Source: Plantago major (Eukaryota; Streptophyta; Magnoliopsida; Lamiales; Plantaginaceae). From it: a stretch of 64,000 nucleotides of DNA. The position numbers and the translations under genes were made by a program. The DNA lies in NCBI GenBank assembly GCA_026545765.1, contig CM048842.1, forward strand, positions 92,159,230 to 92,223,229, read 5' to 3'. Of the stretch, positions 11,647-23,880 are shown piece after piece. The notes under the pieces are model-generated. The model saw nothing but the letters and a program-made list of their open reading frames with translations, was not told the DNA's origin and made no database searches. Positions within the stretch are counted from its first letter, which is position 1; every line of letters starts with the position of its first letter.

Positions 11647-13305
11647 ATGAAAGAAAATACTAAGATGAAAACAGTTACTAAGACATGGTACATTGTGTTC
11701 AATTTTCATTACATTGCAGGGGCTTTCCTTATAGCTTTGGTGTGTGTTGCTCTGTATTTCACAAATCCAACATATATGAATGATCAGGCGAATACCGTGA
11801 TTGTTAATCTCGGAAAACAGCACAATGTACGTAAACGTTCATCTTCAAGATGTAATTTGTTTGAAGGCAGATGGGTCTATGACAACGTATCATCTCCCCT
11901 ATATAAGGGAACAGTATGTGAGTTCAACGAGGGCTTTGATTGTGAAAGGAACGGAAGAACGGAGCTTAAGTATCAGTACTGGCGATGGCAACCTCATGAA
12001 TGTGACCTTCCAAGGTCCTCGCAATTTATCTTATCTTAACTTGTTTATTTTCTTGTCGAATGACCAACTGATTACATTTGCGCATATCTGTTTTAGGTTC
12101 AATGGGACGGCATTGTTGGAGAAAATCAGGGGTAAGAGAGTTGTATTTGTCGGCGATTCGCTGAATAGGAACCAATGGAGATCAATGCTTTGTTTGATCC
12201 AGTCATCTCTTCCTTTGCCACTAAACAGAAAAGTGATCTTTAAAGACCACTTGTATAGCTATCGTGTCATGGTAAGTACTTCATTGTTTTTCTTTTTAAC
12301 TTCATGTCTAGGTAATAAGTGATTCCACACTTCTGTTCTCAATGAAGGGATACAATGCCACGATAGAGTTCTATTGGTCGCCTTTCCTCGTGGAATCAAA
12401 TTGTGACGATAAGTCTGTTAAGGTGGTTGATCGAGTGATTAGAATTAACGCTATTGAAAAACATGCGCGGCGTTGGACTGATGCTGATATATTGATCTTC
12501 GATTCATTTATTTGGTGGTTGGATCCTACAGTGACAATGTTGTAAGTAGAATGATCCCTTTTGCTATTAGCCTTCATCTCACAATGTACCATTGTTGACG
12601 GCGAATTTGATCTGCTACTGACCAGGTGGGGTTCATTCGGAAGTCCTGATGCAATTAACAAAACAGTAGACATTGCTATTGAACGTCGGATCGAACTTTC
12701 ATTGACCACTTGGTCTGACTGGTTGGAACTCAATCTCAATCGGACAAAAACCAATATCTACTTCATGAGCAGCTCACCTTTTCACAGCAGGTATGAACTA
12801 ACAGGACTATATGCAAATAATTTCTTTTCAGAAACATTATGATGGTTTATTAGATGCTGGAGGCGTAACCACTGTTACAACCCTCACATATCAACAGTTG
12901 AACATTGTTAATACTAATCTTAGTTTTTCAACAACAAATTACAGAAGAAAAAGTCATCTTGGGCAAGAACACTGCTACAGTCAAACGGAGCCAATATCCA
13001 AGACCGGTAACTGGGGATCCCCGCCAAATTACCTTAACATATCCAGCACGATAAAATCAACAATGGAGAAACTCGAGAGAAGATCAGGAATCAGAGTACA
13101 ATATCTGAACATAACCCATTTGTCGGGTTACCGCAAGGATGCACACCCATCTATCCACAAAAATCTCTATCGGCCTTTAACCGAAGAACAGTTAGAAAAT
13201 CCAATGAGCTATGCAGACTGCATACATTGGTGTCTACCAGGTGTGCCTGATGTTTGGAACCAGATTTTGTACGGATACATTATGAATCCTCACATGTATT
13301 TATAG
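11647..13305 (+). CDS. TBL gene 4: TBL O-acetyltransferase paralog
   Basis: Exons 11647-12014, 12097-12271, 12348-12541, 12626-12790, 12945-13305; 420 aa. ATG 11647 is the first in frame ([14 protein letters not shown]); ATG 11665 is an alternative. Membrane segment about residues 20-38, TBL domain [21 protein letters not shown] motif [10 protein letters not shown] (Ser144), DxxH D392/H395 ([10 protein letters not shown]). Exon 3 is one codon shorter than in the other genes (194 rather than 197 nt); exon 4 is one codon longer (165). CNLFEG and the NPH C-terminal ending pair it with gene 5, which suggests those two are the more recent duplicates. Function is as for the family: Golgi wall-polysaccharide acetylation, by inference. 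Confidence 0.88.
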
Positions 13306-13489
13306 CATTAATTTCAGTCCTGAAGAATTCTTCTTGTTGCAAAAGTTCATGATAGTGATCAGGAATATGAGCGATGAACGCTATAATATTTAATTTAATT
13401 CTCATAATTGTTGTAAATTCATATTCACACTTTATATCATCTAGTCCAGTAATGCCATTTGATTTGGAGTTATAGTTGAATTATGTTTT

Positions 13490-14354
13490 ATGATACTTCA
13501 GGTTTTCTACCGTCAGTCAAGGTGTCGCCCTGACTATTGTCAGTCAATGTATCGACATCTGACACGTGTCCGTTGCTCGGTATCGCCCTAAACCGTTGCT
13601 CTCTGTCGCCCTCAACCATTGCTCTGTATCGTCTTCAACTGCTATTTTTATTTTTTTTAAAACTATCAACTTCTTCCAAAAATTTTAATTATTGAAATTT
13701 TAACTCTCCTTCCCCAATCCCCACCACCACCTACCATCTTCTTCCCCACCACCAACACCGCACACCACCACCAAAATCACTGCCGGAGCTTCCATGGCGG
13801 AAAGCTGATCAGTTTTTTTTTTTTTTTTTCCCGCCATGGACCTGGAGCTTCCAAGGCACCATGGAAGCTCCAGATGGAGCTTCCGCCATAGAAGCTCCAG
13901 ATCTGGAGCTTCCACGCCCTGGAAGCTCCGGATCGGAGCTTCCGCCCGCCATGGAAGCATCTGGAGCTTCCACGCCATGGAAGCTCTGGAAAAAAAAAAA
14001 CAGATCGGAGCTTCCATGGCGGACGCTGAGCTTCCGCCATCCGGCAGTAGCGTGGCCGGAGCTCCGACAGTCCATGGCGGAAGCTCCGATCAAGCTTTCG
14101 TGGAGGCTTCCGGTTAGAGTAAAAATATTTTTTTAAAAATATATTTAAATAATTTAAAGCGACGTATGCGGTTGGAGTAACACGTAGCGCAACACCTTGT
14201 GCGACACGAGCGACACCCCATGGCAACACTTAGTGCGAAAGGTAACAGATTATTCGATCTCCACCGTTAAAATTTTAATCTAATGGATCAAAATAGGTGA
14301 TTGACGTTAGTCAGGGCGACACCTTGACTGACGGTAGAAAGCCCCATGATACTT
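13490..14354. mobile_element. Non-autonomous Mutator-like element (MULE) with 9-bp target duplication
   Basis: The element spans 13499-14345 (847 bp). Its ends are inverted repeats: the left has TTCTACCGTCAGTCAAGGTG onward, and the same 32-bp core is found inverted at the right end; similarity weakens over the outermost 5 bp and beyond about 45 bp. ATGATACTT flanks both sides (13490-13498 and 14346-14354), a perfect 9-bp target duplication diagnostic of the Mutator superfamily. There is no transposase. The interior is GC-rich palindromic repeat DNA (see the next entry). It sits in the spacer between TBL gene 4 and Sec61 beta. Confidence 0.85.
13785..14112. repeat. GC-rich palindromic repeat array inside the MULE
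   Basis: About 20 copies of a GGAGCTTCC / GGAAGCTCC motif alternate in both orientations, with CCATGG between many of them, so most of the block can fold on itself. Because the repeat unit lacks stop codons, long open frames occur on both strands (about 13700-14229), but they are compositional and unlike any protein I know. Origin unknown: local amplification or a captured fragment. Confidence 0.75.
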
Positions 14355-14484
14355 ACACGTGAGTTATGCTGAGAAATAAACTGCAAATCTTTGGGATCAC
14401 GGATAAGTAAAAAAAATAGGGACCATACATAAAATAGGTTATCCAGTTCAATTCGTCAATAACTTTGACTAAGTATAGAGTCAC

Positions 14485-14590
14485 TAGTTACAAAGCCAAG
14501 ATTTTCAATTTACTAAGTCTCATAAAAGTACTACTACATTTGGAGAGTTTAGAGAGACTTAGTAAATTGAAAATCTTGGCTTGGTAACTA
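14485..14590. repeat. 36-bp inverted repeat (short hairpin element)
   Basis: Arms 14485-14520 and 14555-14590 are reverse complements over about 36 bp with one or two differences (TAGTTACAAAGCCAAG.. and ..CTTGGCTTGGTAACTA), separated by a 34-bp loop. The RNA would form a long hairpin. It could be a miniature transposon or a small-RNA hairpin. No flanking gene. Confidence 0.6.
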
Positions 14591-15400
14591 GCTAAATTTT
14601 AGGGTTTTCTTTATTTCTTCTTTCATATTTTAGTAGAAATTGTCTATGTTATTCTTTATTCTTTGTTGTTTGTTTATTGTGAAAAGATAAATACATTATA
14701 TATTGTTTAGTTTTTTGTATAAATGGCCTCTGTTTTAGTATAAATTGTTTATGTTATTATGTGTTGATGTTTTAATTTGAATGGTTTAGTTTTTTGTAAA
14801 AATGGTCTATGTTTATGTATAAATTGTATATGTTTTTTTTTTTTTTTTTATGTTTTTGTTGTATGTATTAGGTTTCCGTAAAAAGGGTGGTCGAACAAAA
14901 AAATTGATTGGACACAAAAATTGAGACGTTGTGGAAGAGGGGTCGGTGAACAAGTCAAGAGTATGAAGAAAACTATTTTGAGGATGTATTAAATGTTTTT
15001 GAAAAGACGTATGTATTTTATAGGTTGTAAATTTTGATATTTATTTATTATTTTGTGTATTGAAATTTATTGGTTGACGAATGAAATTGAAGTTCATTTC
15101 TATTTTTCTAAATAAATATTGTGTTTTGATTGGATATATAGGTTGTTACTAACAATTGCATGCTAAACATAGACAATTTCACAATAAATATAGACAATTT
15201 GATGTGAAATATCAACATATTTGGATAGACACAACTGGTGTAAGGTTTACAAAAAAAAAAAAAAAATCGCGGGCCGACCCGCGAAAAATCATATTGTATA
15301 GTTTTTAGGGTAAATTGTCTATGTTTGTCTGTTATGGAGTAAAGTCCGGACTCTCCAATATGTAAGGACTCTCGCAAGACGGACTCTTTTCAATTAAGAT
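14591..15400. other. Intergenic, low complexity
   Basis: T-rich sequence with recurring TTTGTATAAATGG/TGTTTAGT motifs. No gene or intact element recognised. Confidence 0.4.
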
Positions 15401-15404
15401 AATA

Positions 15405-15525
15405 AAGACTGTCGGGCCCTTTTTGAGGGGCGACTCTCCCAGCAGTGTCTTTTACATCCACAAAGCTCGAACCGAGACCTTTCTTAAGTGAACTTAAGTC
15501 CCTTACCAATTGAGCCAACAGGTGA
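15405..15525 (-). repeat. tRNA-derived SINE-like element
   Basis: On the minus strand TTGGCTCAATTGGTAAGG (15502-15519) matches a pol III A box and GGTTCGAGCT (15464-15473) a B box, with tRNA-like spacing. The body continues to about 15405 with GGGCGACTCTCC-like sequence that is also seen at about 5030-5070 in intron 3 of TBL gene 1, which supports a dispersed family. Confidence 0.45.
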
Positions 15526-15646
15526 ATATTTCCTTTCCTAATTGGTTTCCCTTTCTTTCTTGTACCCGACAAGTAGTTGTAGCTAGTATGACTTGGTTTC
15601 GGACATGTAATTGAGCTATAACTGTGAACGTGTTCTGGCAATTAAT

Positions 15647-15655
15647 CTATATATA
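15647..15655 (+). promoter_or_regulatory. Possible TATA box of SEC61B
   Basis: CTATATATA lies 138 bp before the Sec61 beta start codon, a reasonable distance for a plant core promoter plus 5' leader. Confidence 0.4.
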
Positions 15656-15792
15656 CTCCATGCACCTTTAATTTAATTTCTACTAGAAAAATTATAACAA
15701 CGATCGATCTTCAGTATTAATTAGTCGTCTGTTTCTCATCAGTACGTACGACCAAAGTCTGTAGCTAGCAAGAAATTAACCAGCAATCAAAC

Positions 15793-16026
15793 ATGTCGAA
15801 TGCAGCAGGCGGTCCAAAGAGAGGAGGTGCTCGTCGAAGGAGAAACACAAACACGGGGGGTGATTCAAGAATGCTTCAGTTTTACACGAATGATGATTTC
15901 AGATCAAAGTATGCTATGTCTCCCAGCATTGTGTTTGGATTAAGCTTCGTCTTCATAGCTTTCGTTGCACTGTTTCATGTTATAAGCGTCATGCAGAGAG
16001 CTGCCACTTCCCCTAATTCTGCTTAG
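15793..16026 (+). CDS. SEC61B: Protein transport protein Sec61 subunit beta
   Basis: Single-exon gene of 77 aa, the usual length for plant Sec61 beta. The basic, glycine-rich N-terminus (GGPKRGGARRRRN) is followed by MLQFYTNDDF, the family signature, then one C-terminal membrane segment (about residues 46-67, PSIVFGLSFVFIAFVALFHV) and a short lumenal tail. It is the tail-anchored small subunit of the Sec61 translocon in the ER membrane. It lies inside the TBL array between genes 4 and 5, same strand, with no functional link apparent; intronless structure is normal for this family. A T-rich run follows at 16070-16099. Confidence 0.95.
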   Translation: MSNAAGGPKRGGARRRRNTNTGGDSRMLQFYTNDDFRSKYAMSPSIVFGLSFVFIAFVALFHVISVMQRAATSPNSA

Positions 16027-16678
16027 TGTATACTAGCTAGAATTATGAAGTTTTTCAACTTCTTAGGTTTATTTTTTTTTTTTTTTTTTTTTTTTTTTTG
16101 TCTTTTTTAATTCCATAGATTATTGCATTAGCTAATTATAATTAGCACAGCTTAAAGCTCAATTCAATTTCCTTGTTACCAACTTTACTACTCAGTAGTC
16201 AGTATATTTTATTATCGTTACAACTGTTATTAAAAGTCTCAAATTTAGTTACCTGTAGTATTTTCAGGAAAGATGAAATCTCAAACCCACTACACTATAA
16301 TTACGATCTCTCATTATTAAACCATCAGTATAATTCTAGTGTATCTAAATTTGGCACTATATCGCTGATCATCATTAAACTATATAGGCTGGTATATATA
16401 TACCGAAAGAGTGGCTAAAAAACACATGTAGTATATAGACAAATATGAAGAAAGTAAATCAAACAAAAGAAGAATCTCAATAATTGTAAACTTAACGTCC
16501 AAAATTTGTCATATGCCATCACTTTTTCATGGCTTAATTCAAATATATCACATGGTGTTTTGAGTAACAAATCAAAAACATTTTATACTTGAGGACTCGT
16601 CATTATCAAAATATCAATGTTGATTCCGTATCTCGAACATACATAAATCATACACACACTAGGAAAAGGAAGCATCCA
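16027..16678. other. Intergenic: 3' flank of SEC61B and promoter of TBL gene 5
   Basis: Starts with a poly-T tract (16070-16099), then AT-rich unique sequence. Nothing else recognised. Confidence 0.4.
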
Positions 16679-18602
16679 ATGGAAAAGAATGACATGATGG
16701 ATGATAAAACATTCAAGTTATACCACTTTGCAGGGGCCTTACTCGTACCATTATTGTTTGTTGCTCTGTATTTTACATGTCTAATAAACAGGATCGATAT
16801 CACAAAGGTGCATATGCATTTCATAAAAGATAAGAATGTAGATGAAATTCCCACTCCGCGTTGCAACCTGTTCGAAGGTAGATGGGTTTATGACAACGTA
16901 TCGTATCCTCTGTACAAAGATGAACAATGTTCATCGACCGAGGGCTTAACCTGTGGAATGGAAGGGAGAAAAGATTTGAAGTTTCAAAACTGGCGATGGC
17001 AACCTCATCAGTGCAGCCTTCCTAGGTTCGTAATTTATATGTTTTCAATTGAGAATAGCTTTTGTTATATTGAGAGAAATAATGTCTATATTAAGAAACA
17101 CGATTGATCTCAATATAACAGAGTTGTTGTAGACTTAACAATACCCTTAACTTTTGACAACTAGTAGCATGTTAGTAAATTTTATGATGTCTTTATACAT
17201 ACAGGTTCAATGGGAAGGCATTTCTGGAAAAGATAAGGGGTAAGAAAATGATTTTTGTAGGGGATTCTTTGAATAGAAACCAATGGAGATCATTGATTTG
17301 CTTGATTCAGTCAACTGTTCCTTCTACTGCCAATCAATCAGTAACTACTGATGGGAATTTTTATATCTTCTATGCCACTGTAAGTCTTCTTGTTTTTTAA
17401 ACATGTGCATGTATTTTATATCTAAATTTGAAAATAATATACATACGAACCCGTATAGTACAAGACGTAAATCACATACGTACGAACACATTAAAGCATC
17501 ACATGACGCTAGCTAGCCTAATGGTGGTTTGAAATTTTCTACTTGACAATTCATCTGAATGAAGGAATACAATGCCTTGATCAAGTTCTACTGGTCCCCA
17601 TTCCTTGTTGAATCTAACTGTGACAAACCAAGGTCTCATCGTGTCACTGACCGAAAAGTAAGAATCAACGTCATCGAAAAACATGGTCGGAACTGGATCG
17701 ATGCTGATATACTAATCTTTGATTCGTTTATTTGGTGGGCGGATTTTGCAGTTACGAGCATGTAAGTTGAATTACTTTTGTTACAATCATTATCTTTTGC
17801 TAAACAGATGATCTGTTGAAAGTAGTATATAGTACCACATCGTAGTGCCATGTGATGCTATGATGTGTTGTACTCATGCGCGTTACACAGTATTGTACTG
17901 TATAACACATTAATAGTCACTGCTATGGCCAGAACATCTACCTTTTACATATAGTAGTGTGCACCAACCATGCAACTTGCTACAATGTTTTAGGTGGGGA
18001 ACAGTCAGAAGCTCTGGTGCTATCTATACCGCCTTGCCAATGCCAATGGCAGGTCGGTATAAACTGGGTTTGCGAACTTGGTCAGATTGGTTAGAGTTCA
18101 ATGTCAATCGAACGAGAACTCAAATGTACTTCATGAGTGCATCTCCCTACCACTGCAGGTACAATCTCTAGTTCTCAACAACAAGAACTCCATTCACAAG
18201 AACAGTACTAAAGTGTTCTCAATAATCAAAATCTAACATGTAAGCTAACTGCACAGAGAAGTAATTAACGGTGTGGATCAGCACTGCTACAATCAAATCG
18301 AACCTATATCGACTGAGGGTCATTGGGGATGCCCCGCAAATGGCTTTGCTGTGATGATGAGAATAGTCGAATCAACTATAGAGAAGCTTCAGGGAAGAGG
18401 GGTCAACCTACAATATCTCAACATTACCCAATTGTCGGGTTACAGGAAGGACGGACATCTCTCCACTTACAAGAAGTATGCCAAACCTGAAAAAGACCCA
18501 AGGGCGAGTGCAGACTGCATACATTGGTGTCTTCCTGGCGTGCCTGATGTTTGGAACCAAATCTTATATGCATACATTATGAATCCTCATCAGTATCATT
18601 AG
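16679..18602 (+). CDS. TBL gene 5: TBL O-acetyltransferase paralog
   Basis: Exons 16679-17025, 17205-17379, 17565-17761, 17994-18158, 18257-18602; 409 aa. Start [17 protein letters not shown] is the first in-frame ATG. Membrane segment about residues 18-37; TBL domain [21 protein letters not shown] motif [10 protein letters not shown] (Ser137); DxxH D381/H384 ([10 protein letters not shown]). Shares the CNLFEG start of the TBL domain, a 165-nt exon 4 and the MNPH ending with gene 4. The loop before DxxH is about ten residues shorter than in gene 4 ([10 protein letters not shown]). Separated from gene 4 by SEC61B and the MULE. Substrate inferred only. Confidence 0.88.
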
Positions 18603-19430
18603 CTAGCTAATTATAAACGTTGTTTTGCTTTCTCACCGGGAGATTCTGTTCTTTACCCTTTTTTTCTTTTGTGCCTGTAGCGAAGGCTAACTATATGTAA
18701 GTAGCATTACAATTTACAAGCTATACTTTATAATCTTTAACTATACTAAAGTGTTCAGGCAGCCATATGAGGCCAGTATGAATGCTCAAAGTGCATTTGA
18801 TGATATTTTCTGACACTAACTATAAACTAATCGACTTTCCTAAAAAGTCCGGAAAATATCCCTGATGAGTAGAAATGAGCCCGATCCTGCACGGTCCGAG
18901 CTACTGGGTTGGACCGAGCCTGGTTGGCTAAAAAGAAGACAAGACTGGCCATTTTGCTTGTGAGCCTCGGTCAGACCCTCTTGTCCGACCATACATAGGT
19001 CCGAGGATAAAAGCGCAAAGTCCTTGTGCACTCCGAAGACTTGGGCTATGGGCTAGTTTATACCTTATCAATCTTGGTTTCTTTTTCTAGTTCATCAAAA
19101 CATTATATTTCACAGACAATAACAGCATAAAGTGCGTAATGTGTTGAATCTGAGATTTGGTTGAATCCAACTCACATTACAGACGAAGATGAAATAAGAC
19201 AGATCAGTTGCTGTCCATTTCTGTGACTAGTAGTTGACGGCAATTAGTGAAACAGTTTTAACAACCACAATTAAGGTACTAAATATCGAACTTTTGATTG
19301 ATTTTTTTATTCCTATGATCCATCAATCACGTTATATGAGGGAATATTTCATAAGCCACCCTCACAATATTAAATTTTTTACACTGTTTTCAACTTTGAA
19401 TCTCAGATTTTGGCTGCCATTCACAGCAAA
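18603..19430. other. Intergenic between TBL genes 5 and 6
   Basis: 18850-19040 is richer in GC with repeated GGTCCGAG/GGTCGG motifs, probably an old repeat of unknown class. The rest is AT-rich promoter-type sequence. No gene seen. Confidence 0.4.
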
Positions 19431-21232
19431 ATGAAATTTGAAACATGGAAAATCGGACTGAAATCTCACTACAATATTTGCCTTTTCCTTGTTGCTTTGG
19501 TTACTACAGCTCTTTTTCTAACAGGCAACAACAACATAAGAGATCAGAACTTGCGAAAAGAACGGCAGATAACGCATGAGAGCAAGAGCAAGTCGAGTTC
19601 TTGCGGAGATGAGAGACCAAGCACAGTACGAAAAAGTCCTATTCGGGGATGTAACTTGTTTTCAGGGCGATGGGTTTTCGATAACATATCTTACCCTCTA
19701 TACAAGGAGGGGCAGTGTTCTTTCATGCTGGATGACTATGCATGCCAGAAGTACGGTCGGAAGGATGCAAAGTATCAAAATTGGCGATGGCAGCCGCACG
19801 AATGTGATCTTCCAAGGTTCTTGTTTCTTACATTTGAGTCACAATATACGCACGAAAGAGATGATGTGTTTACTTTTCGGTTAAGAAGTTGGGGTAATGT
19901 AGGTTCAACGGAGAGGCTTTGCTGGAGAAAATTAGAGGGAAGAAGCTCATATTCGTAGGGGATTCGCTGAATAAGAACCAATGGAGGTCAATGCTTTGCC
20001 TAATTGAGTCGTCTGTCTCTCGTTCCTCGCCTAAAAAATTGATCAGAGATGACAATATGTTTACCTTTCAGGCAACTGTAAGACAAACTTCTTCCTATTC
20101 CTGTCATATTCATGCTTTTAGGTTCCAGTATTGTCACTTATCTTAGATCACATTGATTGAATTATCTGGTCTATGGAACAATCTCCGCTAACTATGAGGA
20201 AACTCTAGGTGCTAAAGATTTTTCATTTCGTAAATGAAGGAATACAATGCAACAATCGGGTTCTATTGGTCTCCATTGTTGGTTGAATCCAACTGTGATG
20301 ATCCGGACACTCATCGGGTGAGGGACCGAATATTCAGAATTACAGAGATCGAAAAACATGCGAGACACTGGAACGATGCAGATATTCTCATATTTGATTC
20401 TTTCATGTGGTGGCTAGAACCTACCATGAGAATATTGTAAGAACAACGATACAAGTCTTTTTCGTCTGGCTTTCTCTGTTTTCCCCTGTTTTTAGCATAC
20501 AAAGTTGATGTTTGCTATCAGGTGGGGTTCATTCGGAAGCCCTGATGCAACCTACACGAAAGTAGGGATGAGATCACGTCGATATGAAATGGCTTTACGC
20601 ACTTGGTCCGACTGGCTGGAGATCAACATCGACCGTGCCAGAACCAAAATGTTCTTCATGAGCCTTTCACCATATCACTTTCAGTATGTTCAAACTTCAA
20701 ACCAATTCATGAGTGTCTTTAACTTCTTTCGAACTTATAAAATTTCTGCTTCTGCCACAAAATCAGTTTTAAAAAACTATTGCAAACATGCAATTAGTAA
20801 TTTAGTACTATAGGCACTTACTAGCAAAGCTAACTGGTAGTTGATTTAGTAGTAAACAGAGACTTAACGAAGTTAGTATCTTGCAGTGGTGAAAGTTGGG
20901 ATGAGAAAAGGAATTGCTACGGAGAAACCGGGCCAATAAGGAAAGAGAGCTACTGGGGAATTGAAACAGATCGTTACATGATGCGCATTGTAGAATCCAC
21001 GATAGAAAAGCTGGAAACAAGGGGCGTAACGTTACAATACCTCAACATAACGCATTTGTCAGACTATCGAAAGGATGCTCATCCCTCCATCTACAGGAAA
21101 TTCCAGGAACCACCGACCGAAGAGCAGTTAAAAGACCCGACGAGCTATTCCGACTGCGTCCATTGGTGTCTTCCTGGAGTTCCTGATATCTGGAATGAAA
21201 TCCTTTATTCCTATATTATCAATTCTTCATAA
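19431..21232 (+). CDS. TBL gene 6: TBL O-acetyltransferase paralog
   Basis: Exons 19431-19816, 19903-20077, 20240-20436, 20522-20683, 20887-21232; 421 aa. Start MKFETWKIGLKSHYN; membrane segment about residues 15-33; a charged, Ser-rich stem; TBL domain CNLFSGRWVFDNISYPLY; GDS motif VGDSLNKNQW (Ser150, with Lys for the usual Arg); DxxH D396/H399 (SDCVHWCLPG). The stem and the exon 4 - exon 5 region ([21 protein letters not shown]) are most like gene 7. Introns are short (86-203 nt). Family role: Golgi acetylation of wall polysaccharide. Confidence 0.88.
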
Positions 21233-22382
21233 ACTTATAACTTGTACAGAAAATGCAGGTTCAGGTTTTAGAAACTTTCAATATAGTTATGTTCAACATG
21301 CCACTTCAATATGGTTATTGGTTATCAAGCAACAAAGATGCTGACAAAATATAGTTATTGATTATCACTTGATTAGTCGTATGTATCAGAAAGCACATAA
21401 AATTGGAGAAGAAAAAGACAAATGCTGACGAAGACTCTAAATTCAGCGCAATTAAAAGTCGTTCTAGGCATGAAACAAAATGTGGCCTACCTCATAAAGA
21501 TAGTGTAACATACTCCACTAAAAGTGTCTGATTTGATTTGGAATTTTAGATTCGTAGAATAATAGTACTAGTAAGGATTTTAAAAGCGACCCAGAGCACG
21601 TTGAAAGTTCTTCGGAAATGATCTCGGAACGTCAAATCAACTGCATCTAGAATTTACAAGTTTATGTAGGTTTTTTTTACCCGACAGCATGTTGTATGTT
21701 CAATGGTACTCGACTGCAGCACAATACAATATACTAATGTATTGTAGAGTAGAGTAAACCGTCAAATACTAGTAAGTAGTAACACGCTGTCTTCTGTCAT
21801 TGAGATGCTGTAAACAAATCTGGCACACATGCTAAAATCACTCCACGTTTGGTGCATGATTTGAATTCTTGAAACTAAGAATACAGAACTGATTGAGCAC
21901 GTGCAGGATCTTGGAACTGTGTGCTGCTTTTCCGTCGATCAAGAATAATACTACACGCGTTCATATACAGTCAAAATAGCATGCAAGAAGAAGATTCAGT
22001 AAAACTCAAAATAGGACAACAAGAACTAATTGCATAACTAGACAAGGTTAATTATATGAAGTTGGTCTTAAATCTAATATTGAGCCACCAAAGAAGGATC
22101 ATATTCCGGATTATCCGCCGGCTATAAAATTCTTGGAACTTCCATAATTTATTACATCATTGATAGTTCCCTATACAAGTGGGTGTATTTTATTGCACTT
22201 GTACTATGATACCACATTTGTTTATGACACCCTTAGACTTCTAAACGAGTCGGATTCAAGTTTCAACACAATATGACCCGAACCCGTTCTATATTTGTTG
22301 AATAAGATAGTTAGTTTAAAGTATGGATATCACGCCCCATACCTATAATATTCAGGTATAGGATTCGGTTAGAACGTACATT

Positions 22383-22386
<4 letters not shown>

Positions 22387-22474
<88 letters not shown>
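22387..22474. repeat. (AT)n microsatellite
   Basis: An uninterrupted AT dinucleotide run of roughly 44 units. Confidence 0.95.
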
Positions 22475-22614
<140 letters not shown>

Positions 22615-22715
22615 TAACATTATGTGAGTATTTTTATAAAAACAATTAACATAATACCATGGGAAGAGATCTTATAAACAGACAAAAATTGATAGGAAAT
22701 ATGAGTGTTACAGAC

Positions 22716-22801
22716 TTAGGCTATGTTCTCTTCATCTGAAAACTCATTAATTTCAGTTCAGTTCTATTCTATTCTGTTCAGACGAAAAGAACAGAGCCTT
22801 A
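22716..22801. mobile_element. Tourist-like MITE, copy 1
   Basis: Element 22719-22798 (80 bp) with terminal inverted repeats GGCTATGTTCTCTTC and its complement (GAAAAGAACAGAGCC), flanked on both sides by TTA. This target duplication and the GGC-type ends fit PIF/Harbinger-derived Tourist MITEs. The interior has repeated TCAGTTCAG. Related copies lie at 35445 and 58316. Confidence 0.75.
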
Positions 22802-23420
22802 CTGTAAAAAAAAACGTCTCTAGAGGTACGGTCTTTAGAGATGGACCTATGTTATTTAATTTACAAAATCATCAATGTTATTAATCAAAACGTCTATGTA
22901 GTTAACAAAATATGTTTTTTTTTTTAATATGAAAAGGCACAAATGTTGATAACATATACGTTTTGATTAACAAAATCGATGGTTTTCTTGATATACAGGT
23001 CCATCTATAGATACGTGATATAGAGACCGTCTATCAGGAGACTTTCTCTATAAAAATATTGGAGGTTTTTTTTACTTGATACATCAATGTTTTACATTAA
23101 ATAAATTATATTTTATAGAAAAACATATTAAAATTTTGCATTAAATCACCAATGTGCATGATACACATACCAACTATAAATGAGGTTTTATCTAACAATG
23201 AAATAAACAATAAATCGAAATTAAGTTTGCAACAATTTCCAATAAAGAAGCGGAAGAAACTCTTACATCTATCTCCTAATTAGTACTCTACAACATTAGA
23301 ACAAAAATTACTATTCACTTTTAGCATTTGACAAGAAACACCTTTGAAGGAGTTGGAAAATCAAAAATTCATTAAGGGCAAAATGGTCCATTCACTTGGT
23401 ACTAAACTTGAGCAACTTAC

Positions 23421-23447
23421 TCTCTTATAATAGATAGATAGATAGAC

Positions 23448-23512
<65 letters not shown>
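23421..23512. repeat. (GATA)n and (AT)n microsatellite
   Basis: Four GATA units followed, after a short gap, by about 30 AT units. Confidence 0.9.
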
Positions 23513-23516
<4 letters not shown>

Positions 23517-23629
23517 AGAGTTTTCTAGGGATGCGAGTAGGGTTCAATATACCTACCCACCCATTTAGAAGTATAATCCAAATACAATGTAACATATTAC
23601 AACAATAAAATACCACTAAGATTGTTTTG

Positions 23630-23880
23630 CCAAAACTAGTTGATAAATTAGTTAATTTTTATGAAGGTGTTTTGTAAATTAATTGATAAACTAGCTGATT
23701 TGTTAAATATCGTGTATAAAAACAAATAGGCTAGCTTTTTTTTAATGAGCTACCTGAACAACCTTATTAAACCAGCTAACTCATAAGTTACCAGCTAGTC
23801 GTTCATTAAATAGTCTTATTTCAAAATCTCATCGAACTTATAAGCTAACTGATAAGTTGATGTTAAACAAGGATATAAAT
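23630..23880. repeat. Dispersed AT-rich repeat (copy 1)
   Basis: Contains TTAGTTAATTTTTATG..GTAAATTAATTGATAA..AAGCTAACTGATAAGTTG; a similar unit with the same order of motifs occurs at 27950-28150. Probably a MITE family; ends not resolved. Confidence 0.45.

Noticed and set aside
13700-14229. Several overlapping open frames of 90-150 codons on both strands
   Set aside because: They arise because the GGAGCTTCC repeat lacks stop codons in most frames; composition is repetitive and no domain is recognisable.
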